A stretch of 7,825 bases of DNA, taken from the NCBI GenBank assembly GCA_022615465.1, contig JAKEGR010000419.1, positions 1 through 7,825 of the forward strand, given 5' to 3'. Position 1 is the stretch's first letter. Each line of letters opens with the position of its first letter. The stretch is from Planctomycetota bacterium (GTDB lineage: Bacteria > Planctomycetota > Planctomycetia > Pirellulales > Lacipirellulaceae). Position numbers and translations under genes: made by a program. Shown here piece by piece: positions 1 through 6,776 of the stretch. The notes beneath the pieces were generated by a model, which was not told the DNA's origin, made no database searches, and was given only the letters and a program-made list of their open reading frames with translations.

Positions 1-2500
1 CGCCGACGCACTGACCGCCGCGGTTGCCAGCGACGGCAACCCGGCAGTTGGAAATTATCTCTTTACGCCGGTGCAAACCGCGGCCGCGCAGCAGTTCCTG
101 AGTCAATCGTTTACTTCCGGCCAGCCGGTCGGGGCCGGTGTTTTCACGTTCCGCACAGGAGGCTTTGTCGATCAAGGCATCTCGCTCGACGAACTCAACG
201 GCGGTGCCGGCGTAAGTCGCGGCAAGATCCGCGTCACCGATCGCAGTGGGGCCAGTGCGGTCATCGATCTGAGCTTCGCGCGGACCATTGATGACGTGCT
301 GCGAGCGATTAGCGAGGACACGACGATCAACGTGACGGCCGTCGCGGCCGGCGACGCGATCAAGCTGCTCGACAACACGGGTGGTTCAGGGAATCTCTCC
401 GTTCAGAACGTTTCCAATGGGTTGACGGCCACCAACCTCGGCCTGGATGGTATCAATACGGCTTCTGCCACGGCAACCGGTGCCGACGTGTTTACGTTGC
501 ACGCGCAGACCAGGCTGTCGCTTCTGAACGACGGAACAGGTGTTCGGCTGCTTGGCGGCGTCGGCGATCTGGAGATTGCATTGGCGGATGGTTCGACGGT
601 CACGGTCGACTTGGGGGATGCCGACACCCTGGGCGATGTGGTTCAGGCAATCAATGCGGCCTCCCCGACTAAGGTGTCGGTGGCAATCGCCGCGGATGGC
701 AACCGGCTGGAGGCCACGGATCTCACCAGCGGCTCCGGCACGTTTGCCGTGAGCAGTGTTGGCTCCGGCACGGCGGCGGAGAACTTGGGCCTGGTGACCA
801 CGGCTAGCGGCGATACGATATCAGGACGCCGTCTCGTCGGTGGCCTGCGCGATACGCTCGTCTCCAGTTTACAGGGCGGGCAGGGTCTTGGCACGCTGGG
901 TGAAATCGACATCACCAATCGAAACAATGTGTCTTCCACCGTAGACTTGTCCGGTGCTGAAACGCTTGGCCAGATCATCGACGCGTTCAATAATCAAGCA
1001 ATCGGCGTCACGGCCCAGGTCAACAGTGCTCGCAACGGCATCCTGTTGACGGACACGACGGGAGCAACGGCAAGCAACCTGATCCTTGCCGACGGCGATG
1101 CCAACAACTCAGCCACTTCGCTTGGCCTGGCCGCGAATGTTGCGGCAACAACCGTTAACGGCGGTGGATTGGACCGGCATACGATCAGCACAGCCACGCT
1201 ATTATCGTCGCTGAAGGGCGGGGCAGGGGTTGCCGTGGATGACATCAAAATCACCGATAGTGCTGGAAACTTCGGTGTCGTCGACTTGGACCAAACGAAC
1301 AACGTCGCAACGACGATTGGCGACGTGATCGATCGGATCAATGCGATCACGACGGTTGGCGTCGTGGCTCAAATCAACGATACCGGTGACGGCATCGTGC
1401 TCCTCGACACGGCCGGAAGCACCGGCAAATTGACGGTTTCCGAAGTTGGCAACGGCACGGCCGCCAAAGACCTGCGATTATTGGGGACCTCCAAGACCGT
1501 TGATATCGGAGGAACGCCCACCGAAGTCATCGACGGTACGGCGACCGTAACGGTTACTATCGGTGAAGACGATACACTCGCCGATCTGGTGGCAACAATC
1601 AATGGTCTCGGACAGGGGGTCACGGCAGGTGTGCTCAACGATGGCACGGGCCAACGATTGTCGCTTTCAGTGAATCAATCGGGCGCGGAGAATGCATTAC
1701 TTGTCGACACCTCACAATCAACCCTCGCCTTGCAGCAAATCACTCGCGCGCAGGACGCTTTTCTGCTCTACGGAGCCGGCACGGTTCCTGGCGCGGGGGT
1801 GTTGCTCAGCTCATCGACGAACCAGTTCAAGAACGTGATCAACGGCGTCAATCTTACAGTCAAGGATGGCACGCTGGAACCAGTGACCGTCAGCGTGACG
1901 GCCTCGGACTCGGCCGTCGTCGATGCAGTGAAGGGCTTTGTCGATGCGTTTAATTCGATTCGCGACTCACTCGACGAAATGACAGTTTTCAACGAGGAGG
2001 ATCTTTCCACGGGCATCCTCTTCGGTACGCGGGAAGCATTGCGTGTTGAATCCGATTTGACACGGCTGTTGACTTCGCGGTTTTTTGGCGTCGGCACATT
2101 CGAGTCGCTCGAGGCAGTTGGCATCAGCCTTGACGCCAAGGGCCAGATGGTTCTCGACCAAGAGAAATTGACCACTGCATTTGCTGACAAACCCGAGGCG
2201 CTGAAGCAGCTATTTGCTGACGAAGATCTCGGCGTATCAACCAAGTTCAATGCGATCATCGAACAACTGGCCGGAGAGAACGGTTCGCTCCTCGCGACGC
2301 GATGGGAAACGCTCTCTCAGAGCATCGATACGAACTACAATCGACTCACTTTCATGGATGAACGACTGGTCCGTGAGCGAGACCGGTTGCTGCTGGAGTT
2401 CTATCAACTGGAAACGCTCATTGCCGAAATGCAACGCGGTCTTTCCGCACTGTCTTCGCTGAACATCATTCCGCCGCTAACAAGCGGCGCGTTTTCATAG
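1..2500 (+). CDS. fliD: Flagellar filament cap protein FliD (hook-associated protein 2), 5' truncated
   Basis: FliD forms the cap at the tip of the flagellar filament, where it folds exported flagellin into place; it is itself secreted by the flagellar export apparatus. The frame is open from base 2 to the TAG at 2498-2500, about 832 codons, so the real start and most of the N-terminal domain lie upstream. The GTG at 71 is internal and is not a credible start. The visible protein begins near the end of the FliD N-terminal domain (about 50-180). Four flagellin-IN-type repeats and a shorter fifth follow (about 185-1708). The C-terminal FliD domain runs from about 1745, with the NGVNLTVKDG segment near 1841, and ends in a heptad-like helix at about 2339-2452. 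Enterobacterial FliD has about 470 residues, so this one is greatly expanded. The upstream join and the family call rest on pattern recognition; I consider FliD very likely. The next gene, fliS, supports it. Confidence 0.93.
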   Translation, partial: ADALTAAVASDGNPAVGNYLFTPVQTAAAQQFLSQSFTSGQPVGAGVFTFRTGGFVDQGISLDELNGGAGVSRGKIRVTDRSGASAVIDLSFARTIDDVLRAISEDTTINVTAVAAGDAIKLLDNTGGSGNLSVQNVSNGLTATNLGLDGINTASATATGADVFTLHAQTRLSLLNDGTGVRLLGGVGDLEIALADGSTVTVDLGDADTLGDVVQAINAASPTKVSVAIAADGNRLEATDLTSGSGTFAVSSVGSGTAAENLGLVTTASGDTISGRRLVGGLRDTLVSSLQGGQGLGTLGEIDITNRNNVSSTVDLSGAETLGQIIDAFNNQAIGVTAQVNSARNGILLTDTTGATASNLILADGDANNSATSLGLAANVAATTVNGGGLDRHTISTATLLSSLKGGAGVAVDDIKITDSAGNFGVVDLDQTNNVATTIGDVIDRINAITTVGVVAQINDTGDGIVLLDTAGSTGKLTVSEVGNGTAAKDLRLLGTSKTVDIGGTPTEVIDGTATVTVTIGEDDTLADLVATINGLGQGVTAGVLNDGTGQRLSLSVNQSGAENALLVDTSQSTLALQQITRAQDAFLLYGAGTVPGAGVLLSSSTNQFKNVINGVNLTVKDGTLEPVTVSVTASDSAVVDAVKGFVDAFNSIRDSLDEMTVFNEEDLSTGILFGTREALRVESDLTRLLTSRFFGVGTFESLEAVGISLDAKGQMVLDQEKLTTAFADKPEALKQLFADEDLGVSTKFNAIIEQLAGENGSLLATRWETLSQSIDTNYNRLTFMDERLVRERDRLLLEFYQLETLIAEMQRGLSALSSLNIIPPLTSGAFS
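185..1708 (+). repeat. Tandem flagellin-IN-type repeats within fliD
   Basis: Four copies of one protein repeat start near 185, 515, 857 and 1199, so the spacing is 330, 342 and 342 bases (110-114 residues). Each copy has the same order of elements: a GGxGV-like turn, an I-x-I-T/A strand, a VDL motif, a T-I/L-x-D/Q-V/I helix start with a following I/F-N, a LxDTxG-like strand, and a closing LGL or LRL. A fifth partial copy (about 1535-1708) keeps only the VTVTIGEDDTLADLV helix part and the following strands. The copies are diverged at DNA level, so this is an old protein-domain expansion rather than a recent DNA duplication. In FliD proteins such inserted domains generally form the outer, exposed part of the cap; that role is inferred here. 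Confidence 0.82.
731..772 (+). repeat. 12-bp direct repeat inside fliD repeat 2
   Basis: The 12-mer GGCTCCGGCACG occurs at 731-742 and again at 761-772, exactly 30 bases apart and in the same reading frame. It encodes a Gly-Ser-Gly-Thr turn each time, ten residues apart. It most likely reflects the Gly/Ser-rich strand-turn pattern of the surrounding domain and is not a regulatory site. Confidence 0.7.
2472..2495 (+). terminator. Terminator-like hairpin overlapping the 3' end of fliD
   Basis: CGCCGCT (2472-2478) pairs perfectly with AGCGGCG (2483-2489) across a four-base AACA loop. Then come CG and four T's at 2492-2495. A short GC-rich stem with a tight loop and a T run is the form of an intrinsic terminator, although this T run is short and displaced by two bases. 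It lies wholly inside the last codons of fliD, before the TAG, and upstream of fliS. It could end or weaken transcription between fliD and fliS, or protect the 3' end of a processed fliD message. It may also be chance in GC-rich coding sequence. Confidence 0.4.
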
Positions 2501-2585
2501 CCGATGTCACAACGCGACGCATCTCAGACATTTCCAGCCTCAAGGTTGCACCCGCACAAATCACCATCTTAACAGCCGCCATTCC

Positions 2586-3080
2586 ATGACACTTTCCAAG
2601 GGTCAAGTCAGTTATTTGGAATCCAGAGCGCTAACGTCGTCCCCCTGCCAGCTTCACCTGATGCTGATTGAAGGAGCAATTCGCTTTGGTCGGCAGGCCG
2701 CGGATGCTCTCAACCGAGGCGATGAACTGGCCGCGGATGGGCCGTTGATGCGAGTGATCGATATTGTCGGCGAGTTGCTGGCCGGTCTTCGCCAACAGAA
2801 TACCGAGTTGAATAAGCGTATTGCCGAGGTGTATTGGTATCTCTTTCGCACCGTCTCGGCCGCAAAGATCAACGCCGACGCTGCGAAGCTGGCTGCTGCG
2901 ATCGAACTACTGGAATACGAGCGCCAGACATGGCAGATCGTGTGCCAAAAGCTTCGTGCTGACACTGCGGGAGAAATTGCCCGGAAGTCAACCGCGCCGC
3001 TTGCGCCACCTCGGCACGGCTTGCCGACCGCACCCTGGTCGTCGTTGACCGACGCCACGGGCATCACACTCGAAGCTTGA
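2586..3080 (+). CDS. fliS: Flagellin export chaperone FliS
   Basis: FliS is a small cytoplasmic four-helix chaperone that binds the C-terminal region of flagellin, stops early polymerisation and helps deliver it to the export gate. The 164-residue product has the family pattern near the start: a conserved Tyr in the SYLESRALTSSP segment (residues 9-20), then LMLIEGAIRFGRQA (26-39). Helices rich in Leu and Ala follow, including the RVIDIVGELLAGL stretch and a YWYLFRTVSAAK segment. After about residue 128 there is a Pro- and Ala-rich tail of roughly 35 residues, longer than in typical FliS of about 125-135 residues. It lies 85 bases after fliD, the usual fliD-fliS order. The ATG start is the first in frame that keeps the conserved Tyr near residue 10; no Shine-Dalgarno sequence is visible before it. 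The gap 2501-2585 contains no gene. Confidence 0.88.
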   Translation: MTLSKGQVSYLESRALTSSPCQLHLMLIEGAIRFGRQAADALNRGDELAADGPLMRVIDIVGELLAGLRQQNTELNKRIAEVYWYLFRTVSAAKINADAAKLAAAIELLEYERQTWQIVCQKLRADTAGEIARKSTAPLAPPRHGLPTAPWSSLTDATGITLEA

Positions 3081-3115
3081 AGCCAGGGACCGTTTTGCCC
3101 GATCGCCCCCTGGTT
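3081..3115 (+). terminator. Hairpin just after the fliS stop codon
   Basis: AGCCAGGG (3081-3088) can pair with CCCTGGTT (3108-3115), eight pairs including one G-T wobble, around a 19-base loop. It begins directly after the fliS TGA, where an end of the flagellar transcript would be expected. There is no T run after it, so it is not a classic intrinsic terminator. It could be a mRNA 3'-end structure. A second tiny palindrome, CGGGATTCCCG, lies at 3122-3132, before the next promoter. Confidence 0.3.
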
Positions 3116-3148
3116 CCGCGACGGGATTCCCGCCGATCTCGCGGTCGG

Positions 3149-3178
3149 TTGACGGTCTGCCTTGCAACGCGCTATCAT
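3149..3178 (+). promoter_or_regulatory. Sigma70-like promoter for mqnD
   Basis: TTGACG at 3149-3154 matches the -35 consensus at five of six bases. After an 18-base spacer, TATCAT at 3173-3178 matches the -10 consensus at five of six. Initiation would fall near 3184-3186, giving a leader of about 120 bases before the GTG start of mqnD. It lies between the end of the flagellar genes and the first metabolic gene, where a new transcription unit is expected. This is the best promoter I can find in the window by eye. Confidence 0.6.
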
Positions 3179-3272
3179 GCGGCGAAGGCAGTATTGTGCT
3201 TCGAGTTGATCTTGCGACTGGAGGGGAGAGGCGGACAGCCCCCGACCCTTGCGGGATCAGCTCTTGGCGACA

Positions 3273-3300
3273 GCCTCGATCCAGTCTCCCGACCCGAGGT
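3273..3300 (+). promoter_or_regulatory. Possible stem masking the mqnD ribosome binding site
   Basis: CCTCG (3274-3278) is complementary to CGAGG (3295-3299), and G3273 can add a wobble with T3300, around a 16-base loop. The right arm contains the GAGGT ribosome binding site. Competing pairings exist in the same leader: GACTGGA (3216-3222) with TCCAGTC (3280-3286), GGGAGA (3224-3229) with TCTCCC (3285-3290), and GGATC (3254-3258) with GATCC (3278-3282). These are mutually exclusive choices of the kind seen in translational switches, but every stem is short and I recognise no known riboswitch class. Confidence 0.25.
3296..3300 (+). promoter_or_regulatory. Ribosome binding site deciding the mqnD start
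   Basis: GAGGT lies seven bases before the GTG at 3308, a normal Shine-Dalgarno distance; it is 13 bases before the ATG at 3314. This favours the GTG. It also argues against the long in-frame extension back to 3077, which overlaps the fliS stop and encodes an Arg-rich stretch unlike the enzyme family. Confidence 0.6.
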
Positions 3301-3307
3301 AATCAAG

Positions 3308-4189
3308 GTGACGATGACCAAGCAACTCGTCCGCGTCGGACACAGCCCAGACCCAGATGACGCCTTCATGTTTCATGCCCTGGCCAACGACAAAATTGAC
3401 ACGGGCGATTACGAATTCAGGCACGAACTGGTGGATATCGAAACACTCAATCGTCGTGCGTTTCAGGCCGATCTGGAACTCACTGCGGTGAGTATCCACG
3501 CCTATGCGTTTCTGCGTGACAAATATGTACTTTGCTCTTGCGGGGCAAGCATGGGCGACGGCTATGGGCCGATGGTTGTGTCACGCGAGCCGATCGCCCT
3601 GGACCAGTTGAAAGGCGCGTCGGTTGCCGTTCCTGGCAAGCTCACGAGCGCGTATTTGGCTTTGCGAATGTGTCTGGATGCTGATTTCCCCTCGGTCGAA
3701 GTGCCATTCGATCAGATTATTCCGGCTGTTGTGGCGGGTGAGTACAGCGGTCAGCGGATCGATGCTGGACTTATCATCCATGAAGGACAGCTCACTTACT
3801 CCGACCAGGATTTGAAGCTGATCGTCGACCTCGGCCGATGGTGGCAAGATCGTACCGGACTGCCGCTGCCCTTGGGTGCCAATGCCATCCGCAAAGATTT
3901 GGGCAACGAAGTGATTCGCGATATCCAGCAGCTTCTCAAGGAAAGCATCGAGTACGGGCTGAACCATCGCGATGAAGCGATGTGTTATGCTACCCAGTAC
4001 GGCCGCGACCTCGACTCCCGGCGGGCCGATCAATTCGTGGGGATGTACGTGAACGAGTGGACTCGTGATTTTGGTCCGCGAGGTCGTCAGGCCGTGGCGG
4101 AGTTTCTTGCTCAAGGCCATGCGGCAGGAGTGCTCCCGGAATTGGTCGTTCCGGAATTCGTGGAATGCAGTGCGGGGCGACCGGGATAA
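3308..4189 (+). CDS. mqnD: Menaquinone biosynthesis enzyme MqnD-like (1,4-dihydroxy-6-naphthoate synthase family)
   Basis: MqnD converts cyclic dehypoxanthine futalosine to 1,4-dihydroxy-6-naphthoate in the futalosine route to menaquinone, the respiratory quinone. The 293-residue product, counted from GTG, fits the family length and its periplasmic-binding-protein-like fold. Visible family segments are GHSPDPDDAFMF (residues 11-22), VDIETLNRRA (42-51), CGASMGDGYGPMVVSR (78-93), VAVPGKLTSAYL (106-117), GLIIHEGQLTY (154-164), and then DLGRWWQDRTGLPLPLG and a MYVNEWT stretch. His158 in the IIHE motif aligns with the catalytic His of known MqnD proteins. No signal peptide is seen, as expected for the cytoplasmic enzyme. 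The first motif is SPDPDDAF, whereas classical MqnD has SPCPNDTF, so a related MqnA/MqnD/binding-protein subfamily is the main alternative. The ATG at 3314 is an alternative start. The gene appears to have its own promoter and leader. Confidence 0.85.
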   Translation: MTMTKQLVRVGHSPDPDDAFMFHALANDKIDTGDYEFRHELVDIETLNRRAFQADLELTAVSIHAYAFLRDKYVLCSCGASMGDGYGPMVVSREPIALDQLKGASVAVPGKLTSAYLALRMCLDADFPSVEVPFDQIIPAVVAGEYSGQRIDAGLIIHEGQLTYSDQDLKLIVDLGRWWQDRTGLPLPLGANAIRKDLGNEVIRDIQQLLKESIEYGLNHRDEAMCYATQYGRDLDSRRADQFVGMYVNEWTRDFGPRGRQAVAEFLAQGHAAGVLPELVVPEFVECSAGRPG

Positions 4190-4251
4190 TACTACGAAAA
4201 CAAGGCCGTTCTCCATAGATTCTCACAACTTGCTGCGAACGAATTGCGCCG

Positions 4252-5454
4252 ATGAGTTCCTCCTGGCAAAGCCGACTCGATGCCGCGATCGACGAATCGG
4301 TTGATCGCTTGGTTGCGCTACGTCGCCATCTGCACGCCCACCCTGAGCCGAGCGGGGAGGAGCTGCAGACGAGCCTGTATCTCTATCAGTTGTTTGATAG
4401 GTTGGGGCTGGGAGTGCGAATGGGGCCTGAGGGCTGTGGCCTGTTGGTCGATGGCCGCAATCAAGGCGGAGCCGGCCGCATCGCGCTGCGGGCCGATATC
4501 GATGCACTTCGCATCCAGGATCAGAAACTGGCCGCGTATCGCAGCATGAACCCAGAAGTGATGCATGCGTGTGGTCATGACGTTCACACTGCGGTGGTTG
4601 CGGGCGCTCTATTCGCCTTGGATCGGCTCGAGCGGGAACGGCATCTCCCCTGCCCCATTTGCTGGCGCGGGATTTTTCAGCCGGCGGAGGAAACGAGCCG
4701 CGGTGCTCGGGCGATGATCGCGGCCGGAGCGGTTGAAGGAGTCGATGCCATCTTATCGTTGCACGTCGACCCAACACGGCGGGCGGGAACGATCGGCGCG
4801 CGGCCCGGCGTGTTCACAGCCAGTTGCGACGCGATGCACGTTACGATCCTGGGCCGGGGCGGCCACGCGGCCCGACCGCACCAGTCGACCGATCCGATTG
4901 CCGCCGCGGCCCAACTCATTAGCACGCTGTACCAATTCATCCCGAGGGCTACCGATAGTCAGGATGCGGTGGTGGTCTCTTTTGGACAAATCCACGGTGG
5001 CCAGAATGCCAACGTGATTCCGGAGCAGGTCGTACTCGAAGGAACGGTTCGGACATTGGATCGGCAGGTGCGCGAAAAAACGATCACGCACATTCGCACC
5101 CTGGCCGATGGCATCGAACGAGTGACCGGGACAACGCTGAAAGTTCGCTTTGAGCAGGGCATCCCGTCCGTCTATAATGATTTGGCGCTGAACACGTTGC
5201 TGACCGGCGTGGCGGAGCAATTGCTGGGCCGCGAGAATTTGGTCGAAATGCACCGGCCGAGTATGGGCGGCGAAGACTTCGCGGCCTACCTGCAATACGT
5301 GCCCGGAATGATGTTCCGATTAGGGGCGGCGGGAGAGGACTCATTCTGGCCCGGCTTGCACACGCCTATGTTTGATGTCGATGAATCGTGCTTGGCCATA
5401 GGGGCCAAGATACTGGCCCGCTGCGTGGTGGAGTGGTCGTTGCCGCGGCTCTAA
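4252..5454 (+). CDS. M20-family amidohydrolase (N-acyl-amino-acid / hippurate / IAA-amino-acid hydrolase type)
   Basis: This is a metal-dependent hydrolase that cleaves an amide bond joining an acyl group to an amino acid or similar amine; the natural substrate cannot be told from sequence. The 400-residue length is typical. Motifs in order are RRHLHAHPEPSGEE (24-37), LRADIDALRI (79-88), MHACGHDVHT (104-113), FQPAEE (142-147), LHVDP (170-174), the lid-domain GRGGHAARPH (201-210), GGEDFAAYL (339-347) and LHTPMFDVDE (369-378). The likely metal ligands Cys107, His109, Glu147, His171 and His370 are all present, as is the catalytic Glu146, so the enzyme looks intact. There is no signal peptide, so it should be cytoplasmic. 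A CPIC segment at 134-137 before the PAEE motif is unusual. It starts 62 bases after mqnD without a visible Shine-Dalgarno sequence. M20 peptidases proper and succinyl-diaminopimelate desuccinylase are less likely, because the ACGHD and GGEDF motifs are those of the amidohydrolase branch. Confidence 0.9.
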   Translation: MSSSWQSRLDAAIDESVDRLVALRRHLHAHPEPSGEELQTSLYLYQLFDRLGLGVRMGPEGCGLLVDGRNQGGAGRIALRADIDALRIQDQKLAAYRSMNPEVMHACGHDVHTAVVAGALFALDRLERERHLPCPICWRGIFQPAEETSRGARAMIAAGAVEGVDAILSLHVDPTRRAGTIGARPGVFTASCDAMHVTILGRGGHAARPHQSTDPIAAAAQLISTLYQFIPRATDSQDAVVVSFGQIHGGQNANVIPEQVVLEGTVRTLDRQVREKTITHIRTLADGIERVTGTTLKVRFEQGIPSVYNDLALNTLLTGVAEQLLGRENLVEMHRPSMGGEDFAAYLQYVPGMMFRLGAAGEDSFWPGLHTPMFDVDESCLAIGAKILARCVVEWSLPRL

Positions 5455-5478
5455 CATGCAGGGGTGAACCCACGAATT

Positions 5479-5491
5479 CGAGGCGACCTCG
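5479..5491 (+). other. Small hairpin downstream of the M20 gene
   Basis: CGAGG (5479-5483) pairs with CCTCG (5487-5491) around a three-base CGA loop, 25 bases after the stop codon of the amidohydrolase gene. There is no T run after it, so it is a poor terminator. The rest of the 94-base gap (5455-5548) holds no gene and no convincing promoter. Confidence 0.2.
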
Positions 5492-5548
5492 TCATCACGC
5501 AATTGGCGCACTCAATGCGTTTCGATTCGCTTTCGCTCTCGACCTCTC

Positions 5549-6718
5549 ATGGCGACGATCACATTCCATCATAACGACCGGCCGACTGTGGGCATTGAGC
5601 TGGAGCTGGGCCTTGTCGATGCGCAGACCATGGCCCTCACGAGCGCCTACGGTCTGTTGAATGCGCGGCTCACGGCGGAAGGGTATCTGGACGACGAAGC
5701 GAGCAACTTCAAGCCGGAGTTGATGCAGTGCGTGCTCGAGATCAACACTAAGATTTGTGAGACCATCGCCGACGCCGAACGCGACTTGCAAGAGAAAATT
5801 GCGATCGTCGAGGCGGCTGCCGACGCCTTGGGCTTGAGGCTCTGGTGGGGCGGAACGCATCCCTTCTCGTTGTGGCGCGATCAACGCATCACACCGGACG
5901 ACCGCTACCTGCAACTCGTCAATCTACTGCAGGAAATGGCGCGGCGGTTGTGTACCTTCGGCTTGCACGTCCACGTAGGGGTCGACACTGGCGACAAAGC
6001 CGTGATGATCTGCGACCGCATTATGCGTCATTTGCCCACGCTGCTAGCGCTCAGCGTCAGCAGCCCCTTCTGGGAAGCGCGCCAGACCGGCCTTCATTCG
6101 CACCGCTCCAAGGTGATGGAGGGGCTGCCCACCGCCGGCCTCCCCACGCTAATGCGCAATTGGAGTGAGTATGTGTGGCTTGTAAATCACATGATCGATA
6201 CCGGATTCATCAACACGATCCGCGAAATCTGGTGGGACGTCCGACCCCATCACAACTTTGGCACGGTGGAAGTGCGCGTCTGCGACATGCCGGGCAACTT
6301 GCAGGACACCCTTGCCATCGCTGCGCTTATCCAATGCCTTGTGAAAGCATTGTCCAATGAAATCGACAACGGCACTTACCAGCACGATTGCCATCCGATG
6401 ATGGTGCAGCAAAACAAATGGCGGGCGGCGCGGTTTGGCAACCAGGCCAAGTTGGTCGACACCTATACATACCGCATTGCGTCGGTGGCCCGCACGGTCG
6501 ATCAACTGCTCGGGCACTTGCAGACCGCCGCCGCCGAACTTTCCTGCACTCGTTATTTGGATCACTGTGTCAACATGGCGCGCGGCCCCAGTGCCGCTCA
6601 GCGACAGATTGACCTGCTGGCCGAGACGAACGACCCCGTGGAGGTGGTGCGGCAATTGACGCTGGAATCCCGCGTGAGTACCCAATGCTCTCCCCCAAAC
6701 GGCTCGCAGGCAGGTTGA
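5549..6718 (+). CDS. GCS2-family carboxylate-amine ligase (YbdK-like)
   Basis: The glutamate-cysteine ligase type 2 family uses ATP to join a carboxylate to an amine, as in gamma-glutamylcysteine formation; YbdK members show weak glutamate-cysteine ligase activity and their real substrates are mostly unknown. The 389-residue protein has the family pattern: TVGIELELGLVD (13-24) with acidic metal ligands, FKPELMQCVLEINT (54-67), GGTHPFSLW (101-109), FGLHVHVGVD (137-146), SPFWEARQTGLHSHR (172-186), WWDVRPHHNFGTVEVRVCDMP (228-248) and NKWRAARFG (289-297). Length and motifs are complete, so the enzyme is probably active and cytoplasmic. The ATG start places the first strand where related proteins start, but no Shine-Dalgarno sequence precedes it. 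It lies 94 bases after the amidohydrolase and 58 before the methyltransferase. The family call is firm; the substrate is open. Confidence 0.9.
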   Translation: MATITFHHNDRPTVGIELELGLVDAQTMALTSAYGLLNARLTAEGYLDDEASNFKPELMQCVLEINTKICETIADAERDLQEKIAIVEAAADALGLRLWWGGTHPFSLWRDQRITPDDRYLQLVNLLQEMARRLCTFGLHVHVGVDTGDKAVMICDRIMRHLPTLLALSVSSPFWEARQTGLHSHRSKVMEGLPTAGLPTLMRNWSEYVWLVNHMIDTGFINTIREIWWDVRPHHNFGTVEVRVCDMPGNLQDTLAIAALIQCLVKALSNEIDNGTYQHDCHPMMVQQNKWRAARFGNQAKLVDTYTYRIASVARTVDQLLGHLQTAAAELSCTRYLDHCVNMARGPSAAQRQIDLLAETNDPVEVVRQLTLESRVSTQCSPPNGSQAG

Positions 6719-6776
6719 GCGAGGTTCTTGCAATAACCATTGCGTCCCGTCCCCTGCATCCTGTAACCTGAGTGGC

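Noticed and set aside
1768..2259. Long open frame on the minus strand within fliD
   Set aside because: It is one of several antisense frames caused by GC-rich codon use. It has low-complexity Ser/Val/Thr content, no family features and lies wholly opposite a clear gene.
2478..2507. Sigma28-like flagellar promoter (TAACAAGC ... GCCGATGT) at the fliD-fliS border
   Set aside because: The spacer between the two boxes is 14 bases instead of about 11 and both boxes are imperfect; the first box also lies inside the hairpin in fliD.
3077..3307. In-frame extension of the mqnD frame back to a TTG overlapping the fliS stop codon
   Set aside because: The extra 77 residues are Arg-rich and unlike the enzyme family. 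The region contains a good promoter, and a well-spaced ribosome binding site supports the GTG at 3308.
3581..4216. 211-codon minus-strand frame opposite mqnD
   Set aside because: The + strand frame has strong enzyme motifs throughout; the antisense product shows no recognisable domain.
6740..6767. Promoter before the methyltransferase gene (TTGCGT, 16-base spacer, TGTAAC)
   Set aside because: Only three of six -35 bases and four of six -10 bases match consensus, which is within chance for this length of sequence.
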